From Sarcocystis neurona (lineage: Eukaryota; Apicomplexa; Conoidasida; Eucoccidiorida; Sarcocystidae), in the NCBI GenBank assembly GCA_000727475.1, contig KL647329.1, positions 274,211-338,210 on the forward strand: 64,000 nt of DNA. The letters run 5' to 3'. Both the position numbers and the translations under genes were made by a program. Below the pieces are notes generated by a model. It worked only from the letters and a program-made list of their open reading frames with translations. It searched no databases and had not been told where the DNA came from. This document shows positions 14,150-26,100 of the stretch, piece after piece; position 1 is the first letter of the stretch; each line of letters begins with the position of its first letter.

Positions 14150-14560
14150 TATACATACATTTGTTGAATTGGAAACCAGTAAAATGCAAGTGGGACTCTC
14201 ATCGCTGCTGAAAATTGTTTGTCTTTAATGGGAAAAGAGTTTCGATGGTTGTGGCGGACTGAAACACCTATCGTAATTTGACAGTGAAAAAAACTGGCGC
14301 TACAGTGTGCGAAGAGGGATCGACGCTGTAGGCTTGCACGGGAATATGTACAATATATATATATATACATACGTTGAATTGGGGACCAGTGAAATGCAAA
14401 TATGACTATTGTCACCGCTGAGCACTGTTGGTCTTCAGTGGGAATGGCGATGATCATGGCGGACTCAAACACCTATTGTAATTTGACACAGAAGAAAACC
14501 GGCGCTGCAGTGTGCGGAAAGGGGTCGAGGCTGTAGACTTGAACGGAAATGCATTCGTAG
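14150..14560. repeat. Two imperfect tandem copies of a ~240-bp unit
   Basis: Both copies begin with a TA/CATA tract, then GTTGAATTGG, AACCAGT or GACCAGT, AAATGCAA, later a TGGCGGACT, CACCTAT, GTAATTTGACA block and GGCGCT with CAGTGTGCG. Diverged by substitutions and small indels. Confidence 0.75.
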
Positions 14561-15630
14561 ATACACGGTTTCCATGTAAAGGAAGGAGGCAGTTCCAAGA
14601 GTAAAATGATAACCGTACTTCATTACGAAAGACGGAAGTGGTAAACACTGTGACTTGTGTCGGCTTAGGGAAATCAAAACGCGCCAAAGCACTCAGGTGT
14701 TAATCTGGCCAGATGACGCACCTGTTTGCAGCGTTGTGGGAAACATAACGGGAACGCGGAGGCGCTTCGTTTTCCACACAGTTAGTACGGTAGCGGGACG
14801 AAAGATCACAAGAAATAAGTGTAGCACGTCTGTAGAAGACGCTGGACTCAAAATACCACTAGGTCCGCGTGAGAGGATTTCACACACGTGTGCGCGTGTA
14901 AGTGACACCGAGATACACCTGCATTAAAAAGTATTTATACCCGTGTACACATGTGGAGAGGTTCCGCGTACATAGGCAGAGTGTCCCAGGTGGTGTGCTA
15001 CTGCCTCAAGGACACGCAGGGTGGCCGCTCGACTCTACTTTCTATAATGTCATCCAGGCTCGTCTCCACCTATGAAGTTATTCTTACAAACTGACAAGGT
15101 AGTACAGGTGTGTTGGTCCCTCTTGGATCGGTGTGTCTGGATTCTTGTAAGCAGCATGAAAAAAGGAGAGCCAAAAAGGGAGAGAAAGATGGAGCAAGGA
15201 AGGACACCAAAGACAGATGGACTGAAGTGTAGATACGCTGACACGTACATGTATATAACAATGATTGTAGGCACTACAGAACGAGATCACTGCACCACTG
15301 CGTGTTAGTGTATGTACAAATGGAAGTTTGTGTTCCCCTTAGACATTCCATGCCTCCTCAGCAGTAGGTCATTTCCGCGTACGCGTTCCACTGCACTTCT
15401 ACACTTTCTGTGTCAGCCCGCCAACAAGGACGCAGCAGCATTAATCGACTCAGTAGCGCTGTGTGCGAAGCAGGATCTCGATGAAGGCTCCAAAGGCTCC
15501 CCAGATCCTTCGAGAGCCTTCACAATAATCCGTTCTCTTTGACGCAGTGGTCCTGTATTTCCAGGCGTTCCCACGTTAGTTCGTTTTCTTTGTTGCGCCT
15601 TCAGACGTCTGTAAACTTGATCATTCTCTA

Positions 15631-15739
15631 TACGCCCTTGCAGCTAAATATTCTTGCTGGATTACGACAACGTCCAATTTGGTCACTCCCTTTACGCCCT
15701 TGCAGCTAAATATTCTTGCTGGACTATGACAACGTCCAA
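15631..15739. repeat. Direct repeat, 47 bp, period 62
   Basis: The block from TACGCCCTTGCAGCTAAATA to ACGTCCAA occurs at 15631-15677 and 15693-15739 with only one or two differences, so the duplication is recent compared with its neighbours. Confidence 0.85.
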
Positions 15740-16364
15740 AACAGTCTTCCCCGGCTTGTGCGCATGGTCCTTTGCTGTCTTTAAGACGACGTTTTCGGTT
15801 CTCTGTGACGTGCCAATCTGAGCTTGCGCGTGTTTCTGTTTCTGGCCGGTACACCAAGACTAACTGGTACATGTGTGTTCCTCCGTGCATTACGTATAGG
15901 CTAACTTGCACACTGTACCACAGCAAAATAACTTCTTTTTTCGTGGCTGTCGAGCGCAAGGCCGCTCTGTGTATACGGAGTACTACTTGTTTGGTGCTAG
16001 TTGACCCTTTGCGTTTTCTTCATTCTCTTTGTTGCGAACGCGCAGTGTAGCATTTTTACTCACATCAAGAGCACACCTCTGGCACACTTGATCCATGAAA
16101 TCACCAATTTCTTCGTGCTTCCCCTCAAATTTGGCAGGAGTACCGCGCAGGCAAACTGATCTCAATGTGTGGCGTGTATTTCTTCTCCAGAACTGGGCCC
16201 AAAAGGCGTCAACGTTCAAACGTTCTTGGGGTCACCCCCGGAGCGGAGGCTCGTTACATTTATCACACGCTCTGTCTTCCACACAGGCATACACTGTCAT
16301 TAAACTGGTGCACAGGGAGATGGCAGAACCAATAATGATACAATCGTAGATGCATATTACCCCA

Positions 16365-16530
16365 GAAGAAAAACAACTTGAACTCCTCACTGCATTTTAT
16401 TGAAACAGCGCAGACAGAGGCCCCAGAGCTAGTAACAGTGAAAGCATAATACAATGCGGCCTCCCGCAGAAAAACAGCTTGAACTGTACACTGCGTTTCA
16501 GTCCTTGTCATTGACCCGGAGCGACGCTGC
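16365..16530. repeat. Diverged direct repeat of ~100 bp
   Basis: AGAAAAACAACTTGAACT and AGAAAAACAGCTTGAACT head two similar segments about 100 bp apart, each continuing with CACTGC and a CCTAGTA or GCTAGTA block. Confidence 0.6.
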
Positions 16531-17961
16531 AGGTCCTAGTACGGAAACCAAACATCTTGAGCGACCTGTGTTTCAAAAAAACGCTCAAAAGAACTGACCG
16601 AGAACAATCCAGCACAGAAGTAAACCTGTCATTGCTAGCCACATCGCCAACGCTGGACTCCCCATTGAGGTGACAACCGATGAGGTGCATCCGGCTGAAC
16701 AAGGCCAGAATAAAACGCAGTGTTTTGCTTCGCAGGTGGTGAGTCTTCGGCGGTCGTTGATGAGGGCCAAACAAACCCCTAAACAGAACCGTTTTTCATC
16801 ATATTTGTTGAAAGCGCGTCTCCAGAGCGATGTGCCAATCTGATATCCCTAGGGAAGAAGTCACATGCTAGGTCTTCTGCCATGTTTCCGAGCGCGAAAC
16901 CTTACAGCTGTCTGGCTTTGTTTCTGACATTCACTGCGCAGAAAAAGTGTATCGGACCGTCGTTCTCACAACACGATACCTGAAAAGCAGCCGAAGCGCT
17001 CTACCGGAGAGAGTTTTATTGTCGACAGTCAAATGGAGGCGCAGACGGATGTCTGCTTGCCGATAATGACTCCTCCTTAACGAGCGCCATGCACTGGGTA
17101 TGGATCCAGTTGCGCTAAGGGTTCTACCCAATGAAAGACGATTTCGAAAAGCCAACGAGCGCATCCACTCGAGAAAAATTGCTTTTTTAAACACACTGTG
17201 GAAACTGGAGGTTAAAATACATCTTAGTTAAACACAACTCCTCTATCAAGACGACGGTGGAAACACGTCAATGCCAGCCACAAATAAAGTCGTTCTGTAT
17301 TCGTGCGCTGCCGGGCGTTACGTTCCCAAATAGAACCCTCACACCGCTTCAGTGCGAGGATGGACAAATAACAATTTTCCTGCCGTACTACCTATCCATC
17401 TCTCCCCGCCATTTCGTTCCTTGTTCCTCTCTATGAAATCTTTTCTACTTAGACGTGCGCGTCACAAGTAAATTGACACTTAAACGAACAGCGGCAAGCC
17501 GGCTGCAGCAGTGTTGCTTGTCGTGGGGCCTGACGTTCAAGAAGGTGTGCTCCACAGTGGACACTGCAGCGCTCCACGTTTGTCATTTGAAAACGTTTCT
17601 CCTGAAAGTCTTCGACCGCAATTCACATCCTATAACTAAGTTTCTGGCGACGATCTCGACGAGAAAAGTGAGCAACAAAAATTGTCGTTAACCTTCAATT
17701 TCGACAGGAGAAAGCCAGGCGCCAAAGGCTTCGAGATTGATCTCGAAGAGAGAGACTGGAGGGGCAACAGGCAACACAGCAGAATCGTATGTATGTGGAA
17801 GAGAGCGACAGCAGAAAAACGGACTGGACCAGGTACAGACAAAGGAGTCACAGAACACCTGTCAAACTCAGCCTCGTGCGAGTGAATGAAAAAACTGGAA
17901 TATCACGGTCTAGCTCGAAGCAGGCAAGAAGAGCGGTGTACTCAAATCGCTAAGACTCAGC

Positions 17962-19421
17962 TCATCCCACTACTTCAACAACGTCTTCCAGATGACCGAC
18001 AGTAAGAAACGAGCTCTCTGAAAATACAAACGAAGCAATCCTATGTGTGTGCTGACATATATGGATGTATACGCCCGCAAACTCAGCAGTCATAGTCATG
18101 TATATACTGTTCATATTCACACATATGTATACGACCGGAGAGCAAGCGATGCGGAGGAAAGCGTCCGTAAACATACGCATATATGTGTGACACAAATATG
18201 GACGTACACCAAGCACGAAGGAATGGTGTGGGTGCTGTGCATCGCGTTTACATCTGTGCTTGGGAACAGCCGCATGCAGTGACTCACAATGTCCTCACGT
18301 AAACGTTCATATCGAAAATTCAAATACTTTTCTCTGTTTACCTCTACACATTAATAGCTACATAACAAAACCGTACGCGGGATTCCCTAACTGACTCTAC
18401 GGCGACCCCACCCACACTCACTCCTGCTATATATTAACTGGTACGAGGTGCAAAACAGTCGGATCCCGTAGCTTTCCAAAGTCGTGCGTTTGCTCTTCCG
18501 GCGTCCACAACAAGTTCGCCGCTGTATTGAAAAGGTGAGAAGGCTACGGGCCGGAACGAATGGAACGGGTTTTTCCTGCGGTATTTACTGCAAAACGCGT
18601 GTCCCTGCCACTGTTAATCCGAAATGTGCGAAAGAGATACTTCCTTCAAAGCAGGTTCACCTGGCATTGTTAAGAATGTAGACAGGAGATAATTACTTCG
18701 AAAGAGGTTTACCTGGCACTGTTAATCCACACATGTACGAAAGGGATATTTACTTCAAAAAGGTTTCCCTGGCATTGTTAATCCTAAAATGTACGGAAGG
18801 GATATTTACTTTTGAAAGGTTTGCTTGGTGTTGTTATGACAAAATGTAGAAAGGAGATATTTGCTTCGAAACACGTCTACGTGGCATTATCAATCCAAAA
18901 ACGTACGCAAAAGATATTTACCTCGAAAAATTTACCTGGCATTGTTAATCCGAAAGCTTTCAGCGTATCCGGGTGGACGGTGCCCATGACACCCAGCAGC
19001 GTCGGGACTCGTTCCACGTCGTCTTCGGCTGTCGGGGCGGCTGAGATATGTACCTGTCGTCCGGTGAGAAAGAGGTTTTCTACGAGTTAAAAAAGGAAGA
19101 AGAAAGGAGTCGGAGAGCCGAAACGCGTGGCAGGGACCAGGCAGAAGACAGTGCAAAAACGTAAATCTGAAGAAAAAACCGAAGGACCTGCGAAACTGCC
19201 AACGGTCAAGCTACAAGCACGAAGAAGGAAAAACTCGATGAACAAATGACATACCCCGCAAAACCTCACGTGCGCAAAAATTCAACCTTCATTTACACAT
19301 CGGATCTAATCACACAGGCGTCAACTTAGGAATCCTACATACAATGCTCGATAGTTATAAGTTTCAATATATATATATATATATATACACATATGTGAAA
19401 TAGCCTTTGGCACATGCGCGC

Positions 19422-19456
<35 letters not shown>

Positions 19457-20112
19457 CAGATATACAGTGATAACGCTATCAAGAACTCTCGCATACCGGT
19501 GCGAACATCTCTAACTATTCGTAAACATAGGCACATACATGTGTGTATATATATACACACGCTGGTGAGTCTGCAATGACATCACCGTACACATATACAT
19601 ATTCGTCTATGTAAAATGGTTCAACAGGAAAATTCCAGCCAAGTGGAAACAGTTGAAGAAAGAATTACTCAGGATCTCCATTTTCTTCGGTGGCGCGTTT
19701 CCCACCAAAGAAAATGGAGATCCTAAGAAACAGCAAACCTTCACTAAAAAGACCTCTCCATGTCACTGCACATGCGTCTCGGCGCATACAATAGATTATA
19801 CATATATATGTATGTGAAGTGCTTCACATAGAGGTGGACAGGTAATACGTAAAGACAGCTACCCACCTCTTCACACGTTTCAGCATCCGCCCATGAGAAG
19901 TACTCCCGCCTTCTTGCGAAAACACATAGAACTCTTAATAAACGAGCACATACATATACATACGTATACCAGAGAGATAGAGATAGAGATAGAGTCTTTA
20001 TACGTTTGCAAAAGTCACGTTAACACACGTACACGTACGCGTGTACACTCAAGACCTGGAAATCGACACAAATGCATGCGTCCTCACATTAATGGCTACC
20101 GGGCCCCCGAAC

Positions 20113-20151
<39 letters not shown>

Positions 20152-23100
20152 GTAGACATGAACGCAGATATGTAAACATCTACATATACGCATATTTACA
20201 CACACACGCACACACAAGTACGTGAATGTGCATAGAAATACGACTGCATATATACAGGTAAATGTACGCAGAAAGACGTATATATATATATGCATATAGG
20301 ACATGTGCACGGTCTTCGAATCACCCCAAAGATAGACGCGTACACGTCTACGATATAGAAACCTGTAGAATGGCAGTGTATCCTAAGAATCTCCACCTGC
20401 CTCCCTGTTATCTACATAGAATTGCATGCAAAAAAGTGCGACCGATGCCGCGGATTTCCGTTTACCGGTGGAAGGTAGTAGTTTGAAAGTCCCGAGAGAG
20501 CGATCGAGCACCTTCTTGAGAAGTGCAAGAGCAGCACCAGCACGTGCCTCAGAAGAAGCAGCCATTTCTTCACTCGCCAAAGCTGCAGCAGAGGCCGCAG
20601 CAGCAGCTCCTGCCTCCAGCTCGGCAATCGCGTAGTCACCTACAAACCGCAGTTCTTGCATCAGCACGTCCAGCACGCCGTGGACATCCTGCGCAGCGAC
20701 ACACACTCGTCCCGCCACAAAACGTTACCGGAAGCCGAAAACGGAGACACACACACACGCACACACGGAGACACTCGCACACACACACGGAGACACGCAA
20801 GCAATCGAACACTTTCACTCATATGCTTCGTCACACCTGCGAACGTACGTACAGAAGCGCGTGAGACGTTTCGCAGAGCGCAGACAGGAGATAACAGAAA
20901 GTAGTCGAAACACACAGAGGCACACACAAAAAACAGAGGAATAGAGAAACCGACTGACGAAGCGAAAAACAGAAAGCGAGAGACGCACAAACGCAGACAG
21001 ACACAAGAAGAGTACGGAAATGGAGCAGGAAGAGGCCTCGGGGTGGTGCGGCGACCCCGAAGACACGAGAGCCGACGGAGAAAACGGAGACGCAGAAGCG
21101 GACAAAAAAGCAAACAACCCGGAGGATGAGAGCGCGAGGACAAGAGAAAAGGTGAAGTGAGCACAGGGGCCTGGACATGCAGAGGGATGTAGAACGGTAG
21201 AAGAAAAGACGAAGACGGGAACAGAGAAAGGAAAGCAAGAAGAGGACGCAAGGAACCTGAAGAGGCGAAGAGACACGGGAACTGGGAGAATGGCGGGAAA
21301 TGCTCCAGCGAGGTGAAAAAGGACCAACGGAGAAGAAGAAAAGACAACAAAGTAGCAAACCAGGAAGTCAGATAAGCAAAGAACGATTCCTATCCTACCT
21401 CGAGCCCGGAAAAATGTTCACCGGCGATGGCCACGCAGCAATGCCGCAGATTGCGGGCGCCGGTCGCAGTCGAAGAGTCTAACACGCACACATCCCCCAC
21501 CTAAAACAAAGCGACACACATACGCACGCATATATATATATAGTGAAAGACTAATGGAGAAGTGCAAGACGAATGAAAAGAGAAGAACGCCAGACACTTC
21601 GGAAAAAGTTTTCGTGATGTACGCAGACTCTTGCTCCACATGCAAAGTCTCAAGTATACTGATTTGCGTACACATACGTATATATATGTAGCCGTACCTA
21701 GTAGCATAGACAGCAAATACACGTATGCACCTGTACACACATGTGAGCTGTGTTTGCACACCTTTATAGACATGTACGTCTTCCACATATGCGTACAAGC
21801 ATATGCATACACATATGTATATGGCTATATTTGGCATGTATGAATATCTATACCAATAGACTCACTCCTTTCGAAAACCTCAGTAATCTTCTCTTCTTCG
21901 TTCGATATATGTGGGAAGCCCGTCTCTCCTTCACGCTTTACAGTACGCATAAAAAGGTAGTTCACGCGCACAGGAAACACATAGTTTTCTTTAAACAGAG
22001 TTAGCCAGTCCACGTCTACGCGCAGACACGTCCGTACTCGAAAACGCGACCTAGGGAGATGTGAGCGGAACAGGGAGACGGCGAGACAGGAGGGGGGGGG
22101 GGCCGCAAGAGAGGGAGTCACACACACACAGAGACAGATATATACGTACACACACAGAGAGACAGGAATGCATCCGGAAGCTGCTGCAGGCAGCAGCGCC
22201 GCTTTGTCGCAGTCTTCGGCAATTGTCCCTTTTCTTCTTCCGGTCTTCTTCTCCTCCTCACAGGGGAGAACGTACAACGACAAGAACGCGTGTGTGTGCG
22301 TGTTTATACATATGTACGTATCTATGTAAACCAGCAGGAAGACATCAAGAGAGAAAACGCTCACAGAAGAAGCAGAAAGGCGCCTTACAAGTGCCCGTAC
22401 AGCGAACAGAAGGACCGAAGTGGCGTAAACATGCAGAACGTTTGAGTCCGTCCTGCAGCACACTCGCCTGCAAATCTCGCTCTCTCACTGTGTGTGTATG
22501 CACAGATAATCTACAGTAACATAGAAAGGGCACCTGCATATGCATATCATTTGCCAGTCTCCCTCTCCGTCTGTGTGTCTCTCTTATATGTACAGGTAAT
22601 CTACGGGAAAACAGAGGAGGTGCCTACATACGTATATCACTTGCCAGTCTCCCTCCTTCGCTCTACCTGGACAGATATACCCTACGGGTAGACACATGCA
22701 CAGACGTGCAAACGGGGGGCTCGCCCCGCTCGGTCTGCCCGTTTCTCTCTCTCCGTCTCTGTTTAGCGGAACATGCTTCAAGACAAACAAAAAAAAGTGG
22801 ACGAGAAGGCAGACACGCGGCAGCAGAGGTCGAGACATGTACAGCAAATGGGTCTGCATGTCCTGGTGGAATAAACACACAAGAGTGAGAAGCATGTCAA
22901 AGTATTTGACTTGTACCCTTGCACCTGACTAAAATGAGAGACGAGACACACACACGTATACCTGTCTGCATATAAATTCATCCACATATACTGGAAGCAC
23001 CCACCTATCCACAAATATATATATAAATGCGTCTCCATATCTATACATATATGGATGTCAGACACACGGAGACACACACACGCACACGCACGCACAGAGA

Positions 23101-26100
23101 AGAGGTGGTGGCGCTCACCCACACGTGTGTATCCATACGTGGGTGGGTGTGTCGATGTGTGAGCATATGGGAGAGAAAAGAAGCCGGAAAAGTTGAGAAC
23201 CAAACGTGGAGCAGCAGCGACTAACTTCGAAGCATTTGATAGGCAGCTCTCTCCTCCCTTTGTTGTGAAGAATCGTCTTGAGAACGCCAGGGATGAGCGT
23301 TGTTCGCACTTGCTCGAATTCTCGCGTCTTCGCGTTCGCCAGACGCACCGGCGCCGCACGCAGCTGATACTGCGGCAAACGTGGAGGAGGAAAGACGCAG
23401 CAGAAAACGAAGTGGCGGGGACAAACGCAGGAGCATAAAAAGGAGGCGCGCACAACAGGAAGGAACAGCAGAGACACGCGTTCGGCGATAGACGAAGAGA
23501 CAGAGAAAAAGAGACAGGAAGAAAAAACAGTGCGTCAAGAGACAACGGGAGGCAGACGCGTCTCCCGGGAGGGCAGGAACAGCAGCACACAGCGCCTACA
23601 CATACGTAGGGACGGAGAAAAACGGGAGAACAGAGAGAAAGCAGCGGCACCGCGGGCCTCACGTCATACACGAAAAGGAGACGTAGGAAGAAAGATGGGC
23701 GCAGCCAAGTCCACGAAAAAAGCGAGCGGCAACTGCCCCCGAAAACGTCTCCTCCCCCCTCGTGGAAGCGGGCGACGCAAGCAAGAAGCACACGTCAACC
23801 CCACAACAGCTGGAAGGGCTCGGAGCGACGTACGGAGAACCACCTCGGTGAGAAGGCACGCATACATACGAATGGGAAGAAAACTCCAAAATACTGTAAT
23901 TCGCTGTACCGGTCAGAAACGGAGAGAATTCTACAAATGGAAAACCACGCATGCATCACGTCCGCCTACCTGCACACGTGTAGTAGCTGTGTCTACACAG
24001 GCATATTCAAGAGGTCGGTAACTGACTCTATTGTACTTGATAATACATATATGTGTAAGCATGTATACATATGTACATATATATATATATATGAGGGTAG
24101 TATATCTATACGTAAGGATGTACATGTGTAGATACATATATATATATATATATATACATAAATGAGAGTGATACGAGGAAAACGTACGAATATACATATG
24201 TAGATGTAAACGCATTTATCATTTGTACCACGAGATATACATACTCACATTTATATACATATACGCATAAAAGAACTGAACCCACACACACTTACATGTA
24301 TATAAATCCATTTAAAGAAGTGGACTCGTCTAAATATATGTGCGCACACACACACACACACACACACACATACATACATGCATACATACATACATACGTA
24401 CATAGATACATACATATACATACATACATACCATACATACATACGTATCCATACAAACATATATATGCATTCACACGTATGTATGCACACATACAGATAC
24501 ATACGCATGCACACATACATACACATACACACATACACACATACATATAAATACATATACATACATATACATACATACATTCATACGTGAAGCTCTTCAT
24601 CTGTCTCTCTCTATATGAAGACAGGTGGAAAATATACAGGATTAATCTCCTGCCTGGTGTACACGGGTGTATACGCAAAGTATTCTCCTGAGGTTTCCGC
24701 GTCGAAGAAAAGCCGGTCTCGGCACTTTCGTCCACGTGTTCGTCGGCGCAGATATATCCCCCCGGAGATGTATCTATCCTGGTAATGCGGCCTCAGTTTC
24801 TTCCCACCAGGTGTCCTCAGCAGCAACAGCAGCAACTCGCGCGCAGAAACACACGCGTGTCGTCTTCTTCCATTCTAAGGCGTTGCTAGGGATTCCTTTT
24901 CTTCTCCCTTTTCTTTTTTCGACTGCTCTTTGTGTGTTGAGTGTGTATGTGTGTCCCTTGTCGCGTCTCGGTTGCTGCTGCCCCGCTGCTGCTGTCTCCC
25001 TCTCACTCTTCCTGCCTTTTTTCGCCCGCTCCCATCCGGGAAGTGTTCTTGCAGACATACGCACACAGACAGAACTTTCGTCTGTGTTATACCTGGGTCG
25101 GATCGAGTGCCGCAGGAGCCGCAGCCGGCAATTTTCGGCCGAGAAAACCGGCGTTTTCAGCGGCAGCAACAAGAGCGAACGTCAGCGTCTCTGTGTAGCC
25201 GCAGAGAGACAGGCTGCTGCGAACGCGCTCGGACAGAGCTCGTAGCGGCACCACCGCCAGAAAAGGAGACGGCGAGACGGGGAGTTTGTTGTAGCCGAAC
25301 GCAATGGCAGCGTCCTCGGCAACGTCGCACGCATGCAGCACGTCTGCGCCGGAATTTGCGGGAGCCGCATGCAACAGAAACAACAGAAAAAGGAAGATCG
25401 ACACCCACACACACCCACCCACACACATACAAACAGACACACCTGTCCACCAAAAATTCTGCGCCTGGCCCTTCTTCTGCTTGAAAGGCCGTACCTTCTC
25501 CTCCTCCCCCTCGCAGCAGCAGCAGTGTCCACTGCTTCCTCCTCTCCGAAGGAATACCCCGGACCCTTTTCCACATATATATATATATATGGCAAATGGA
25601 CCGACGCTCCACACACACATATAGACACATACAAGTAGAAAAACGTTATGTGACTCGGAAAAGACTCTGTATATATAGATATATGTGTCTGTATCTCTCT
25701 GTGTTTGTCTGTGTGCGCAGGCGGTAATACACGCATATACATATATATATATGTACATATAAGTAAGAACACATATGCATATATACATATATGTATATGA
25801 TACACGCGTATACGTATGTGTAAGTAAATATATATATATATATATATATATGCATACCAAATGGACCAAACTTCCATACACACACAGATATATACAAGTA
25901 GAAAAACGTTGTGTGACTCGGAAGAGACTCTGTATATAAATATATATGTCTGTATATGTCTGTGTCTGTGATATATAAGTAGAAAGACATACTACGTGGA
26001 AGACCCCCCTGACTCTCTGTGTATGTGTGTGCCTGTGATGTAGGCGTGCATATATATTTATATATATATATGGTAATATATATTGCTTGGTAAAACGCTT

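Larger units (their letters stand above)
13148..17961. other. Intergenic stretch between kinase and synthetase genes
   Basis: Upstream of the kinase start and downstream of the synthetase stop. No gene is supported on either strand. It contains decayed tandem duplications (14150-14560, 15631-15739, 16365-16530) and fewer TA/CA microsatellites than the introns. The kinase promoter must lie at its left end, but no motif was recognised. Confidence 0.5.

Noticed and set aside
18420..18521. Alternative last exon of the synthetase ([11 protein letters not shown])
   Set aside because: Phase fits, but the residues do not resemble the family's C-terminus; 18017-17962 has a better acceptor and a more plausible ending.
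22389..22467. Minus-strand exon candidate between two synthetase exons
   Set aside because: Splice sites and phase fitted, but starting the next exon at 21500 ([17 protein letters not shown]) gives a direct, better-conserved join with the exon ending FE at 23226.
22778..23791. 337-codon minus-strand frame
   Set aside because: Overlaps the true synthetase exon 23369-23226 in another frame and reads through intron repeats.
24346..24590. Possible CRISPR-like or telomeric repeats
   Set aside because: The repeats are simple CA and CATA tracts without spacers; no telomere-type heptamer array was seen in the window.
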